A stretch of DNA of 64,000 nt from the NCBI GenBank assembly GCA_037952775.1, contig JBANAY010000004.1, positions 14,322,001 to 14,386,000 of the forward strand, written 5' to 3'. The position numbers and the translations under genes were made by a program. Under the pieces are notes generated by a model. That model had not been told where the DNA came from, did no database searches, and saw only the letters and a list, made by a program, of their open reading frames with translations. Positions 19,612 to 30,842 of the stretch are shown here, piece after piece. Origin of the DNA: Clonostachys chloroleuca. Its lineage: Eukaryota; Ascomycota; Sordariomycetes; Hypocreales; Bionectriaceae. Every line of letters starts with the position of its first letter. The first letter of the stretch is position 1.

Positions 19612-22336
19612 CGCAAACCTCCTTGATGACGCAACCACTTACAGGTACAAAAATGATAGAAGGTCCGGTCAGGGGAGACCCGCCACACAGCGAAGAGCAA
19701 TGCGCAGGCGCTGGAAGGAAGAAAGGAAAGCAGATGAATAAATCTACGCTGAGCGCAACGCCAATTGACAGAATATACACAAAGATGCGAGATATACTAT
19801 GTAGTATCGAGTCAGAGCTGGGACAGAAATTTCATCGACGACGTTTTCATCTAGGTGACATGTGAAAATACCACCAACCACCGCCCCGGACCAGCCAAAA
19901 AAACAGACCGGCGGCGATGATCAGACCGCTAGTTCCATCGCCGGTCCCCCACTCGAAGCCTCCCCTGATGACCTGGCGCCTCTCAATGAGGCAGCAGTAG
20001 GACTGGCTGGATGCATCTCGTGCATGCGAAGGGCCCCGAGTTTGCCCATTTTCGTACGATTATTTGGGTTGATGGGTTTCTGGTTGGGAGGCTTGTCGGG
20101 ATGTGAAACAGCAATATGAGGGCCAGCCAATGCCTCTGCCTGTACTCAATCCAACTGTCGGGCGGAATTGGAGTAAACGCCCAGCGCAGCAGTCAGAGAC
20201 CAGACGGTGAGATCTGGATTGAGCTGCCTTACCGTGTTTAGCACTTGGCCTGGCTTACGGGCCATGTTGGCTGGTTACTCGCGAATAGGTAGTAATATTG
20301 TCTGTAGGTATCACCGTCGGGATTCTGCAGTGGATCTCACTAAATCCATCTCCAACCAACAAACCGGACAAGATGACGTGCATCCGTAGTGTAAGGGGAG
20401 CTGAAAAAGACCCAGTACCAGACCTCATTCGCTCAAGTAGGGATAGATAGACGATAGCGTGTGGATGAACAGATGGATGCATCTGGATGGATTGGTTTGG
20501 TGGGCGGCCGATGCGCCACCAGGAGCCTCGATTGTGGTGGCTGGTGGCCAGTCGTGATGTCATGGCGTTGGAACGAATAGCCGATCTGGATATCGACCAT
20601 AAAGCCAATGGATGTTATCTTTGCCATCCCTCTTGCACCTTGCCTGTTCCTCATTAGTTTCCAGGCCAAGCCTGCCAAAGGCATAGGCAAAGGCAATGGT
20701 GTTGGCAACAGAATGGCAGTGCACCTTGAGGAGCCTTCCAAGAATTGGCTGACAGCGGGCTAGTAGATTACAGGCACCTCGCGTTCTAAAAATACAGCAG
20801 CCCCACCGCCAGCACAAGCCTCTCTAGGCCTTGGCCTCACCTAATTCTGCAATTCCAGCAGGCCTGCCTCGATGCTGAAGCCTGCATGGATCTCAGTCAT
20901 GGTCCGTCCTCGGCTCGTCCAACCCAATTCACTCAAGCGTATCGAGAGCTTCAAGGGCCTCGGGCAGGATCGACGGCTCATCTTAATCTCGATTTGTTTT
21001 TTTATACATCCCAGAGCCAGGATACATCTTGACATGGTAAGAAGCAAGGCTTCAAGGCTTCATCGCTGCTTCACCACCATGTGGCAGGGCAATAATCCTC
21101 CAAGGACCAACAAGGGAATGTGCAACTGCCTGCACACCAAGCTCCCGTGTCCTCCAACCATCTCAGATGGTCCATTTGTGGAACGAGGTGATACCCGATT
21201 CTGAATCTGAATTTTAACATTTGACCCGGTGTTTCATGCCATCAGCCCTACAACAGCAATGTGATGATCCTACGCTGTAACTGAGACCAACACCTGCCCT
21301 AAATGCTCTTTGATGGTCAGAATATCTACATTGAATTGGGATTTGGGCCTGGTTGAGTTCCAGCATTGATGCTCATCTCCAGTGCTTCGAATTACCAACC
21401 AGCAGATTATGTCTAAAATGGGACATTCCGAGGACATGTTGGCTGACGATCTCGTGAACCCTGCCACTCCGCAGAGTCCGCACCCTGTCGCTGTACGAAT
21501 AGACACAATGTGATCAAAATCTTTCATTTTGTGTGCCGTATCATGCTGTACCGACTGGCACCCTTGCAGCCGCTACCATATGATTTAATCGACTCTGATG
21601 TACCTCCAACAAAGTTGCATCCATCGCCACAAGGCTGGCGGGAGTATCCTTTGTACTATGTAGGTTCGTCCGGACAACACCAACTTTGTTATCCTTTTTT
21701 AGCCCTGCATGGCAATACAGGGAGGCTTTCCGAGCTAATTAGTCCCCACCTCACCTCGAAGGCCGGTAAGCACTTGCAACTGCGCAGCACAGAACATAGC
21801 CCTGCAGATGGGGCATGGAATCAAGATGGATCAATCCCCAGGCTCTTTTTCCCTTGTCTCTGTTCGCCGATCAAGCTCTTCTCCACCTTTCAACACGGTC
21901 CTAGTCCGGCTTGGTCCGGGCCCGCCGCCTGCACATGGTGGTGATGGTCGCCGTATTACTCCAAGGATGTGATAGACACAGTAATGATATTCTTCTTTCG
22001 TCCTGCCAAGTCTGGGCCCGCGTACCCAGCCTGGCGGGATTCTATGTTCTTACATCTTTCCGATCCCCTGACCTCGTTCCTCTAGCTGTTCAATTAAGGT
22101 CGCCTCCCTCCTTTCTTAATCGTCTCATCTTTCTTCCCTTCCCTCCCTTACCTCTTTCCCTTTCTTTCGTTCGCTACACGCTTCCAGCCTCTACGTAATC
22201 TAGTCTCGTCTAGTCTAGTGCTTGTATCAAGACACTTCACCCAGGACGACCGATCAGAGAGGCTACAGCGTCGATAATCCACTAATACCTTAATCCTATA
22301 CCATCTCATAATACGAAACGGACCATCCCACCCATC
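19612..22336. other. Long divergent intergenic region (2.7 kb)
   Basis: It lies between the lipase (minus) and the cysteine-module membrane protein (plus). No open frame here has convincing length or composition. The last 250 bases carry a long CT-rich tract (about 22080-22190) and a short pentamer repeat (TCTAG/TCTCG, 22200-22220), consistent with the core promoter and leader of the downstream gene. Confidence 0.45.
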
Positions 22337-23230
22337 ATGTCCGACGAGGTCGCGAAGTCACTGGGCGCCACTTGCCCCAAGGGGGGATCCTTCTACGTCT
22401 GCTATGACAAGCCAACCCAGTTCGTCGGCTGCTGCTCCGTCGACCCGTGCAAGACGGCAACGGGCGCCTGCCCGGACGACAACCTCAAGTACACCTCCTT
22501 CGACAAGTACTCCTTCAACGCCCTCAAGCCCCAGCTCTGCGTCAGCGAGGCGCCCGAGGTGCAGTGGTGGACCTGCGCCGAGGCCAAACCGAATCCCTTC
22601 ATGGGCTGCTGCTCCGTCAACCCGTGCGAGACGGGGTCGGGTTGCCCGGACGGCAAGATCTTCGCGGCCAAGCTGAATGACAAGAGGGAGCAGGCCGAGC
22701 CCTTCCTCACCGCGGAGCAGCGTAATGCTAGCAGCGGTGGGCTGCCCACGGGCGCCAAGGTCGGGATTGCTGTCGGTGCCGTGCTCGGGTTCGCACTCAT
22801 CGCCGGCCTAGCCTTCTTCTTCTGGCGCAGGCGGAGGCAGCAGAGTGCCTCGGCTATGGGATCTTACGAGCAGTACGGCGGGAACTACCCAGAGTCCAAG
22901 GTAGGCGGCGGCGGCTCGCACATGTCGTCGTACACCGCGACGTCCACGCCCTCCGTCGCCACGCAGATGCCGTACGACCCGTACGCGCAGCAGCAGGCGA
23001 ACGGCCAGCTGTATCCTCACTACAACCAGGCGATACAAACACAGGGCGGCTTCCCACCTTCGTCAGTGTACCTCCCCAACCAGCGGACGCCGTCTCCCAT
23101 GTCCGGTCACCCAGTGTCCGGTCACCCTGTGCCACACCAGGGGCAGGCTTTCGCCGCCGAGTTACATTCGGAGAGCGCTTCGGATGTGTATGAAGGGGGC
23201 AAGAAGCCCACGCCTACCGAGCTACCCTAA
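22337..23230 (+). CDS. Single-pass membrane protein with duplicated cysteine module, unknown function
   Basis: A single exon of 297 aa. I do not recognise an established named family. The N-terminal 110 residues hold two copies of one cysteine-rich module: the first carries FVGCCSVDPC (near 35-45), the second FMGCCSVNPC (near 88-98). Each is preceded by an aromatic-Cys segment (FYVCYDKP, WWTCAEAKP) and followed by CPD. A single membrane span (about 138-162, VGIAVGAVLGFALIAGLAFFFW) is followed by RRRRQQ, so the cysteine part would face outside or the lumen. The C-terminal half is Pro/Gln/Tyr/Ser-rich and disordered, with a short tandem GHPVSGHPV. There is no cleavable signal peptide. One N-glycosylation sequon (NAS) lies just before the span. 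A cell-surface sensor or wall-contact role is possible but not shown. Confidence 0.75.
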   Translation: MSDEVAKSLGATCPKGGSFYVCYDKPTQFVGCCSVDPCKTATGACPDDNLKYTSFDKYSFNALKPQLCVSEAPEVQWWTCAEAKPNPFMGCCSVNPCETGSGCPDGKIFAAKLNDKREQAEPFLTAEQRNASSGGLPTGAKVGIAVGAVLGFALIAGLAFFFWRRRRQQSASAMGSYEQYGGNYPESKVGGGGSHMSSYTATSTPSVATQMPYDPYAQQQANGQLYPHYNQAIQTQGGFPPSSVYLPNQRTPSPMSGHPVSGHPVPHQGQAFAAELHSESASDVYEGGKKPTPTELP

Positions 23231-23601
23231 ATAAAAGGGGTCATTCATGAACACCAGTCGCAATCGCCGAACAAGGAAGATTGGCATCTTAGATCTGTTA
23301 GATATCATTGCATGAACTTTTCATTTGTATTGTTTTTATTCTAGACCGGAGTTTGGTTCAGGAGGATTGGTATATAGGGAACCACTGGGCATCACTGGAG
23401 TTGGGTAGAGCGATTGATATAGCGATTGACCTTTGCGTCGCTTGATTTATGGTGAATATAAACCATTCTATGATAAGAAAAAGCAGCATTTGGTACCAAA
23501 ATTTGATGTGAACTGCTGTTACTGACCCCAAGGCAAATGGCAGCGTTCTGCCCCTTGGGATCTGGTCTCCTCGAACGCATACCTGCCTTGGACAATCCAC
23601 T
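23231..23601. other. Intergenic, convergent gene ends
   Basis: Non-coding 3' flanks of the cysteine-module gene and the xylanase. AT-richer than its neighbours. Nothing else is seen. Confidence 0.5.
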
Positions 23602-24800
23602 TTACTTGTTGCATAGCCCGGTGGCGTTCTTGAGCGCAGCAATGACGCCGGCGTAAGCGGGATGGTGGGAGAAATCCTCAAACCAGAGGAGCGCTGCGCC
23701 CTCGCCCTCGAAGGTGTACGGTACCCAGCTAAACGGGTCGTAGAAGTCCCAGAGCGTGATGCCAATGCAAGCAGGGACCTGAGCACATGCGCCGACAGAC
23801 TGGGAGGCCGAGTTAGCCATCTTGAAACAACCTAGTCCCGTTTGTAGGAGACTGTACACTTACATTCCTGTAATCCTCCTTCTGCAATGCTAGCAGGTCC
23901 TCGGTGGGAGGAAGCTTGTCCAGTCTCACGTCCAGCTCCGTCAAGGCAACCTCAACACCCAGCGCCTCGTAAGATTGAATCACGTCAATCTGCTGGTCGA
24001 GACTAGGCGCCTCACCAGCCGTGAAGTGAGCCTGCATGCCCACCCCGTCAATCTTGATCCCTTCATCCTGCAGCATCGTCACGAGCCGCAGCACACCATC
24101 CACCTTCGCCCCAGGCTTCTCAATGTTATAGTCGTTGTAATACAGCTTCGCCTCGGGGTCCGCCTCGGCGGCGAGCCTGAACGCAAGCTTGATGTAGTCC
24201 TCGCCCAGGATGCGGTAGAAGACCGACTGGCGCCAGCTGCCGTCCTCCTCGAGAGCCTCGTTGACGACGTCCCATGCGTAGCACCTCCCCTTCCAGTGGG
24301 AGGCCACGTTGGTGACGTGGGCAGTGATGATCTCGGTGAGCTCCTCGGCCGTCCACTCCTGGGCTTCCACCCAGGGGGCCAGCTGGCTGTGCCAGACTAG
24401 GGCATGGCAGCGCAGGATCTTGCTCTGCTCGCGCGCGAGGCTGGAGACGATCTCGCCCTCGGTCCAGTTGAAGACGCCCCGCTCGGGTTCTGAGAAGAGC
24501 CACTGGTATATTGTCAGTAACCTAGATTATTCCAATTGAGTTTACCAATTGGGGTGTCGGAGAGGCTGGAGCTTCGGTTACCTTTTGCCCATTGGTTGGG
24601 GTCGTTTGGCCAAACTCGTCCGGGTTCGCAAGGATGGCATCGTACTGGGGGTAGACGTGCTCCAGACCGGCACGCTCTCGCTGGCCGGGCGAATCAGTGG
24701 CCGAGCCAAAGTATTTGAGGCCGGCTCTCAGGGCCCATTGATGGAGCTGGGCCGAGGCGGGAGCGAGGAGCGCGGCGAGAACGAGAGGCCGGAACTGCAT
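23602..24800 (-). CDS. Secreted GH10 endo-1,4-beta-xylanase
   Basis: Exons are 24582..24800, 23864..24502 and 23602..23799 (351 aa). A signal peptide (MQFRPLVLAALLAPASA) is followed at once by the catalytic domain, with no carbohydrate-binding module. GH10 landmarks are GLKYFGSATDS, GQKWLFSEPERGVFNW, LRCHALVWHSQLAPWV, the acid/base Glu in WDVVNEAL (near 155), YYNDYNIE, the nucleophile Glu in ALTELDVRLDKLP (near 260) and CIGITLWDFYDPFSWVP. It cleaves xylan internally with retention. For the second intron I chose the acceptor CCTCCCAG at 23800, because a GCTAAC branch site lies just before it and KEDYRNSVGACAQ then fits the family. An in-frame AG 21 nt earlier would add seven residues. Regulation by XlnR is suggested by GGCTAA sites upstream. 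Confidence 0.9.
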
Positions 24801-24941
24801 CTTGGGTTACTGCAACTTCAGATCGAGTGGCAGGAGCAAGTATACAGCTCTTTTGGACCAGAACATGGCTTCGACTGGGAAAATGAAAGCAATTTATACA
24901 TTCGACCCGGGCTGGCGTTCTTGAAAATAGCCGGGTAAAGT

Positions 24942-24947
24942 GGCTAA
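24942..24947 (+). promoter_or_regulatory. Putative XlnR/Xyr1 site (GGCTAA)
   Basis: It lies about 140 bases upstream of the xylanase ATG, on the opposite strand to the gene. It matches the core bound by the xylanase activator XlnR/Xyr1 in fungi. A six-base match is weak alone, but a second, better match lies about 75 bases further up. Confidence 0.4.
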
Positions 24948-25017
24948 TAGCACAGCTCGAGCCGCGACTTGCCCGCATCGTAGAGTCCTGCCACAGGGCC
25001 GAAGATCCCAGGATGGC

Positions 25018-25024
25018 GGCTAAA
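25018..25024 (+). promoter_or_regulatory. Putative XlnR/Xyr1 site (GGCTAAA)
   Basis: A full seven-base match to the XlnR consensus GGCTAAA, about 218 bases upstream of the xylanase ATG. Together with the element at 24942 it suggests induction by xylan breakdown products. Confidence 0.5.
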
Positions 25025-26411
25025 AAGGAACGTCTATATTGGGCATGGCGGAGAGATGTGGAGTATGAGCTTGTCGCAACGTACGTCGAGATGTTGGATG
25101 GATTAAAAGGAAGCCCTTCAACGGCCCTGGGTAAATGGGTGTTGGGTTGAAGGAGAAGTCGCTGGTGCTGATGGCAGCAGCCTCTGACTTGGAGCTGGAG
25201 GTGATTTTCTGCAAGAGTTGGGCTCTAATACAACCTCAGCCGCCATGAGTATCAAGGTAAGACTCTGACCCCAGCAGCAGAACGATCTACGGACCTGCTT
25301 CCCGATCCATGGATGCATAACCCTGTATGTATACGCGCCAATCGGCCATGATATCCTGCGAGGCAGGCTGGGCTTTGTAGGAGCGCAAGGTTGGAGGCAG
25401 CTGCATAATTACAGATGTGAGACAGATGGTGAGGAGAAAAAACTTGTTACAGCATATACGCCCCTGAGTAGGATGGCTGTCGCCGACAAGCAAGGAAGGG
25501 CCTCGTCTCGGTTCAAGCCATTTGTAAGATAGCGGGTATGTGGGCAGTACTTTGCATGTGTCATATTCCTATAGACATATACAAGAATGGTCGCAGGGTG
25601 GAGGAGTCAGGCTGGACTGAGGAGAGTCAGCCTGGAAGAAGTGCAGCAAGTCCTGCATGAGTATGGGTCACGGTGAGCTGATGCTGCATATTATGTGGTA
25701 GCACTGGCTCCGGTTGCAACCCATCAAACTTTGCACAGACATGGAGATGACGGTGACACGAAGAGCTGACGACAAATGAAAGAAGGACCGAGGCGGGGGG
25801 ATGGGATGAGGCCAATGGCGATGGTCGGAGCTCGGGCACTGCTTAGTCACCGTACCTGAGCTGCACCTGGTAATGTACCTCCAATAGCGAGCGAGACTCT
25901 GCTTGAGCGCTGTACATGCAAGACACGGTACCTGCGGGCTGTCTGTGGGCTGCTCTTTACCTGGGCCAGTGCCACTACAGCTCCAGCCGCCTCCCACCTT
26001 CAGGCAGCTTTGCTTTTGGGTGAGGCGAACAAAAGGAACACCTACTCTTTCTCTCTCATTCTCTTCGCCATCATCTTGAGCTCTATCCACGACCAAACTT
26101 TTCGCTCTCTTCTTCGCGTTCCAATCCACACATGTCACCGGCGACACAGTTCCACCCACAGCAGCCAAGACCAGCCTTGCCCCACGATCTGCGCTGAGAG
26201 TGCCGGGAGGCCGGTGGCACAACCAAACCACCACATGGACTGAGCTTGACTCGGTGCTGCCGTGCAGTCATCTCGACTATCCTCCTACTGCTTTCTCAAT
26301 CATTTTGTGCCCAAAGGAGAGCCTGATAGTTGCGCAAGACCTCTTTGGTCTCTGCGCTGAACTGCCCTACACCTCAACCACTTTTCCCACTGCTGGCCTC
26401 CTATCTCAACA

Positions 26412-29400
26412 ATGGACCAAATCCAGCACGAGCACCATGGCATGGCTACGTATATCCGGTCGCTTCGCCAATCCATATCCACGATAGTCCTATATGCCAA
26501 GGACAATCTATCTCGGGACACATGGATGCAGCATCGCCTCCAGATCGTGCTATCTTCTCTTGACGATGAGCTAAGCCGACTCGATGAGAGTCTATCTCGC
26601 GCTCACCAACAGGAACTGGCCAAGACTACTCATCCCAGCGGTGATAGATGTAGACTTGAGGTTCCCTCCCCAATTTTGCAGAGTTGCGAGGCTACTATCA
26701 ATTTTATCGCAGCCGACCTAGGCGCCGCACTTGCAAGCAACGATGCGGCTCCCATGATCAAGTTGGAATGGGTCTGCGTTGCCATTTCTTTCTGCATAAA
26801 CACGGCCACCTCACCTCAAGATGTGCTGCTGCGCCTGTCCTTCTTTCGCTCAGACCCCCCGCTTGATTTCCGAATCCAGACTCAGGACCTTGTCGTCAAG
26901 CGCAACTCGCGATGCTTTGTGGATTTGAGGCAAAGACAAGGCGATGCGCCCATATCTGTAGACGACGTTTCTCTATGGTTGTCCCCATTTCTGAGTCTCA
27001 AATGCTACGAGCCAGGAGAATATTACTACGAAAGGGTAGTGGCCGAGCTCACGGAGAAAACATGTCAGGGGCTCCCCCATGCCGCCACCGAATGGCCTCT
27101 CTATGCTGAGCAATTCTGGCCCGCTGTCGAGGACAAAGTTCTCTCCTTGTTTGCCCCAAGCAAAGTTTTCCCAAATTTTGGTTTCACAAATTGGATATTG
27201 AATTTCGTCCGAGAAGTGTGGCCTGACGAGTTTGGCTGGCATACACCTTCCAAGTGTCCTATGATTGACCTGACCGACGCTCTGTGTAGGGGGAAAATTG
27301 GTCCCTTACACATTGCTGCAGCTTTCGCATTGCCCAGCTTATGCGATCGACTAATATCCTCGGGTGCCGATGTCAATGAGATAGGCGCCCTCGGGACGCC
27401 CTTGTGGTGCGCCTTGGTTGGGCCCGATATTCTCGTCAACCGCATGGCCGGCAGGGCTTGGAACCCCTCGTCTGGTCGTCACTTTGCTAGCCACAACCGT
27501 TCGCCCGCCATCAAGAGACTCTTGGATGCTAGTGCTGATTGCAGTAATGGGAGTGGGTTAGAAGATACGGACGACGAGAGTCTTTCAGTGTCTGGCATGG
27601 CATTCTGGGTTTCGCTGAAGACCGGAGACGATTCGGTCCTGCAACGCATCATTCAGTCCGGACCTGTTTTCAACCAGGCCCTCACCAAACTTATCGAAGA
27701 TCTTAACCTAAATGAAGAAGAAACCCATATGAGAGATCTCGTATCACGACTGCTGACCATTCTCTTTGATCACTGCGTCCTCACTGAGTCAGACATGGGC
27801 ACTGAAGGCTTGGGTGCAGCTCTCAGCGAGGCCATGTCTCGCCTCCAACTCAACCTCAACCCCGTACCAGCCGATGGGAAGCTAGGTATCCCGGACGAAG
27901 CACTTAACCATCTAGCCGTTGCCGCCATCGTCGGTGATGACGCGTGGTCTCTTCGCCGCTGTGTGTTGGATCCTCGGTTCCATCCAGGTCTGCCAACCAA
28001 CGAATTTCAACGCCGCAACACACTTCTGCACATCGCCGTTGCGGATGACTTCTTTGAAGCTGTAGACATTCTGGCCGAGGCCGGGGCCAATCTGGGAGCT
28101 TTAGACGAAGATGGTAAAACTCCTCTCATGGTCGTTGAGAGTGTTGCCATGATGGAGAAGCTTGTTCTGGAACATGGCGCTACTACTACAGAGTCTGACC
28201 GTGACGGTCGGACCATTTGGCATCTGGCCGCAGCAACCAACGAGCCTGAACTTCTCGAATGGTTGTGTCTTTTTGACCCGTCCAAAGACATCAATATGAA
28301 TAAGGAAACACTTGCTGGGCGTACCCCGCTCGTTGAAGCGTTGCTCAGCACCGACTTCCTGTCCGACAAACCTTTCATCAAGACTGACACGGAGCCTAAA
28401 GCCGCCAAGATGCTTATCGGGCACTTCGGGAATAGACTATCACTTTGGTGTGTCGAAAGACCTCTCACCCACCTAGTCGTACCTTGGGGAGATACCAACT
28501 TGCTTCGCAGTCTGCGTGACCTCGGCGCCGACTTTTCTGAGCTAGATGACAATGGTTGGACTCCGCTCCATTGGATAAACATGTCTGCTACTCTGGAGTT
28601 CACCGAGCTACTCATTGAGCTCTGCCACGGCGTCCCGTACATGTCATATTCTGGCCTCACTGCTGCCGAGACCATATTCCAGAATACGGTTCTGCTGAGC
28701 TCGATAGAGTATGGCGGACCTGAGCGATCCTCGCACCCATCGTGCAGGAGCGAGCTGTCTATGAGCGTGTACACCAGACTCCTTGACTCCGAAATGCTCC
28801 GGCAGTGCGATGACCGGGGTAAAGGCTTCTGGCCCCGTTTCTGCAGGAACGTTTTGACGAAAAGCATTGAGGTGTCTGAGAAGGAGCATAGAATGGTCCA
28901 GCCGTCAATTGAAGCAGCGCTGCAGTGTGTTTTGAGCAAGGGCATCCTGGCAGACTACGAAAAGAAGACTGGCCAGCCAGGTATCATGTGTCTGGAAGGG
29001 TTGGGTACGGAGAACGTAGTTGATAAGGCCAAGACCCAACTTGAAACTGAATCAATCGATAGACTTTGGCACTTGAAGCGTCTTCGTCGGATCATCATCA
29101 AGATATTGCGAAACACTTCCAATTCCATGAAACGATTGTTTTGGAGCACGGCAGCATGCCAGAGGTTGCTGGTTGAGTGCTGCGTGGATGAAGATTTCCC
29201 AATCTTGAGACTTGTCTGCTCCAAGGGAGGCGAGCTTGATATGGACGAGCGCCGTTACTCTGGTCTCACAGTTCTCGAGGCAGCGATGATGCACTATGCA
29301 GAGGGTCCTCAAGAGCCTCTCAAATCTCTCCTCGTAAACACGTCTGTGAACCAGCTCAATCGCCACCAAATGGTTATCTTGCGGGCTATTTTTAAAGTCC

Positions 29401-30112
29401 ATCAAAAAAAGAAAGAAGTTGACGTCGAGGGTCTGCTTCATTTCTTTATTGACCGAGGTATGCGTGTCAATCCTGCACGAGATGATGGAGAGTCACTGCT
29501 GGCCGAAGCCTTGAGATGTTCTCAGTACAATGCCGCGCTCATGTTGGTCCGTCGTGGTGCTAGGCTGGAGCCTGGCCGCCACGGGTTCAACGCCTTGATG
29601 GCCGCAGTAGAGGCAGACGACTTGAGGGCTCTCGAGTTTCTTGTCGATTCGTTTGGCCAACTGGGGAGAGATGAAGTTAATTGGGGTTCGCTCTACCTGC
29701 GCCCTGGCCTCCCCCGCGAAATGCGCTGCACGTGGCAGCAGAGTGTGCGAGCCAGGAATTCCTGAGCGAGGCGTTCGAGGGCCTCCCCCTGCTGAAGGAG
29801 CACATCAACTTCATCACAGAGGAGGGTGGACCAATCCATGTGGCTATCAATCGGGGGAACGTTGACGTAGCTGAGATGCTAGTGGAACATGGAGCCGATC
29901 TGACGCTGCGTGATACCAATGAGTTGCAAGGCTACACTCCTCTACATCTTGCTTGCAGGCATACTGACCGTGAACTCCTCCTATTGTGCATGAACAAAGC
30001 ACCCGAGACTCTCCGGTTCAAGGATAATCAAGGCAAAACGCCGGTGACCCTGGCGACTGAGCTCGGCAACGACGTTGCACTGTCTTTGTTTAGGACTTAT
30101 GACGAGACATAA
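26412..30112 (+). CDS. Large ankyrin-repeat protein (frame broken by one base)
   Basis: One exon. The main frame runs from ATG 26412 (MDQIQHEHHGMATYIRSL) to a stop at 29765, but the ankyrin pattern continues in another frame to 30112. Adding one base at the C5 run 29711..29715 joins LYLRPGLP to PRNALHVAAECASQ and gives 1233 aa. The first 290 residues match nothing I know. Ankyrin-like units follow: GPLHIAAAFALPSLCDRLISS, NTLLHIAVADDFFEAVDILA, DEDGKTPLMVV, RDGRTIWHLAAATNEPELL, DDNGWTPLHWINM, NALMAAVEADDLRALEFL and, after the break, GPIHVAINRGNVDVAEMLVE and GYTPLHLACRHTDRELLL. Ankyrin arrays bind proteins; no catalytic domain is visible. Such large proteins are often lineage-variable in fungi. 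Confidence 0.8.
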
Positions 30113-30842
30113 TGCATCGTATGGTGCGACATTGATATTACGTTTGACGATATGAAGGTAATGACACTCGGAAATTTAATTTAGTTTCACAACAGGGAAA
30201 AAGGACAAAGGGATAAAAGGGACAAATATTGGGCTGAATGGGTTGGATAGGTATTTATTGGACGGTATAAGGGAAGGCAGATTGTAGTCAAGTGGGTGGA
30301 ATAAAACATGGCACACCAACGCTCTTTTTGCGTAAGGCAAGGACCTCGTTTTTAACTAAACACAATAATATAAGAATAATAGACTATTATATGATATCTA
30401 GCTTGATATCGTATCCAGTACTAGATTAATTACTCTGATATTGGGCTGAAATTCAACGCTGAACTATCTAGATGTGCCATGTTATATTTCAGCCACTTGG
30501 GAGTCAAAGTCTTCTGTCGTGAGCAACTTTTATAGCGTATTTTTCAATTGAGAGTGGATACTGCATGTTGGTTCGTGGATCAGATCATGTTGATATTTTT
30601 AGTATTCAGGCTAAGAAAAAGCGAAAAATGGTCGAATCTTGGCATATTTGTTGGTTCGAACAACTAAAATTATCCAAGCCCTCTTCTCAATGTCATATTT
30701 TGGCTAACACTACGGGGGATATGACCAAGGGGAATTGGTGTCCCCAAGTTTTGACCATTCAAGACCTAGGACCAAGTGACCACGAATGCCCGTACATACA
30801 CTCTGCCGAGCTGTACTATTCATCTCACATGTTCCATCAGTT
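30113..30842. other. AT-rich intergenic region
   Basis: It lies between the ankyrin and F-box genes. The part 30180-30640 is clearly richer in A and T than the rest of the window, with few GC-rich words. It holds the 13-base direct repeat listed separately. It may be worn repeat or transposon sequence, but no terminal repeats or coding remnants are visible. Confidence 0.45.
30226..30450. repeat. Pair of 13-base direct repeats
   Basis: ATATTGGGCTGAA occurs at 30226..30238 and again at 30438..30450, 212 bases apart, in the AT-rich gap. This may be chance or a remnant of duplication. Confidence 0.5.

Larger units (their letters stand above)
24801..26411. promoter_or_regulatory. Divergent intergenic region upstream of the xylanase and the ankyrin gene
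   Basis: This is 1.6 kb without a supported gene. On the xylanase side there is a TATA-like TATAAA (minus strand, 24898..24893, about 93 bases before the ATG) and two GGCTAA-type elements. A CCCCAG at 25269..25274 fits the CreA consensus but is short and common. Confidence 0.45.

Noticed and set aside
25668..26234. 188-aa minus-strand open frame in the xylanase/ankyrin gap
   Set aside because: No recognisable domain, no codon bias and no convincing promoter or splice structure.
28007..28945. 312-aa minus-strand open frame
   Set aside because: Antisense to ankyrin repeats. Ser/Arg-rich without motifs.
30653..30663. GGTTCGAACAA, like a tRNA B box
   Set aside because: No A box at the right distance, no acceptor stem pairing, and it sits within a small palindrome in AT-rich DNA.
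30786..30842. Upstream ATG extending the F-box protein by 19 residues
   Set aside because: The added residues look like leader, and the F-box begins right after the Met at 30843.
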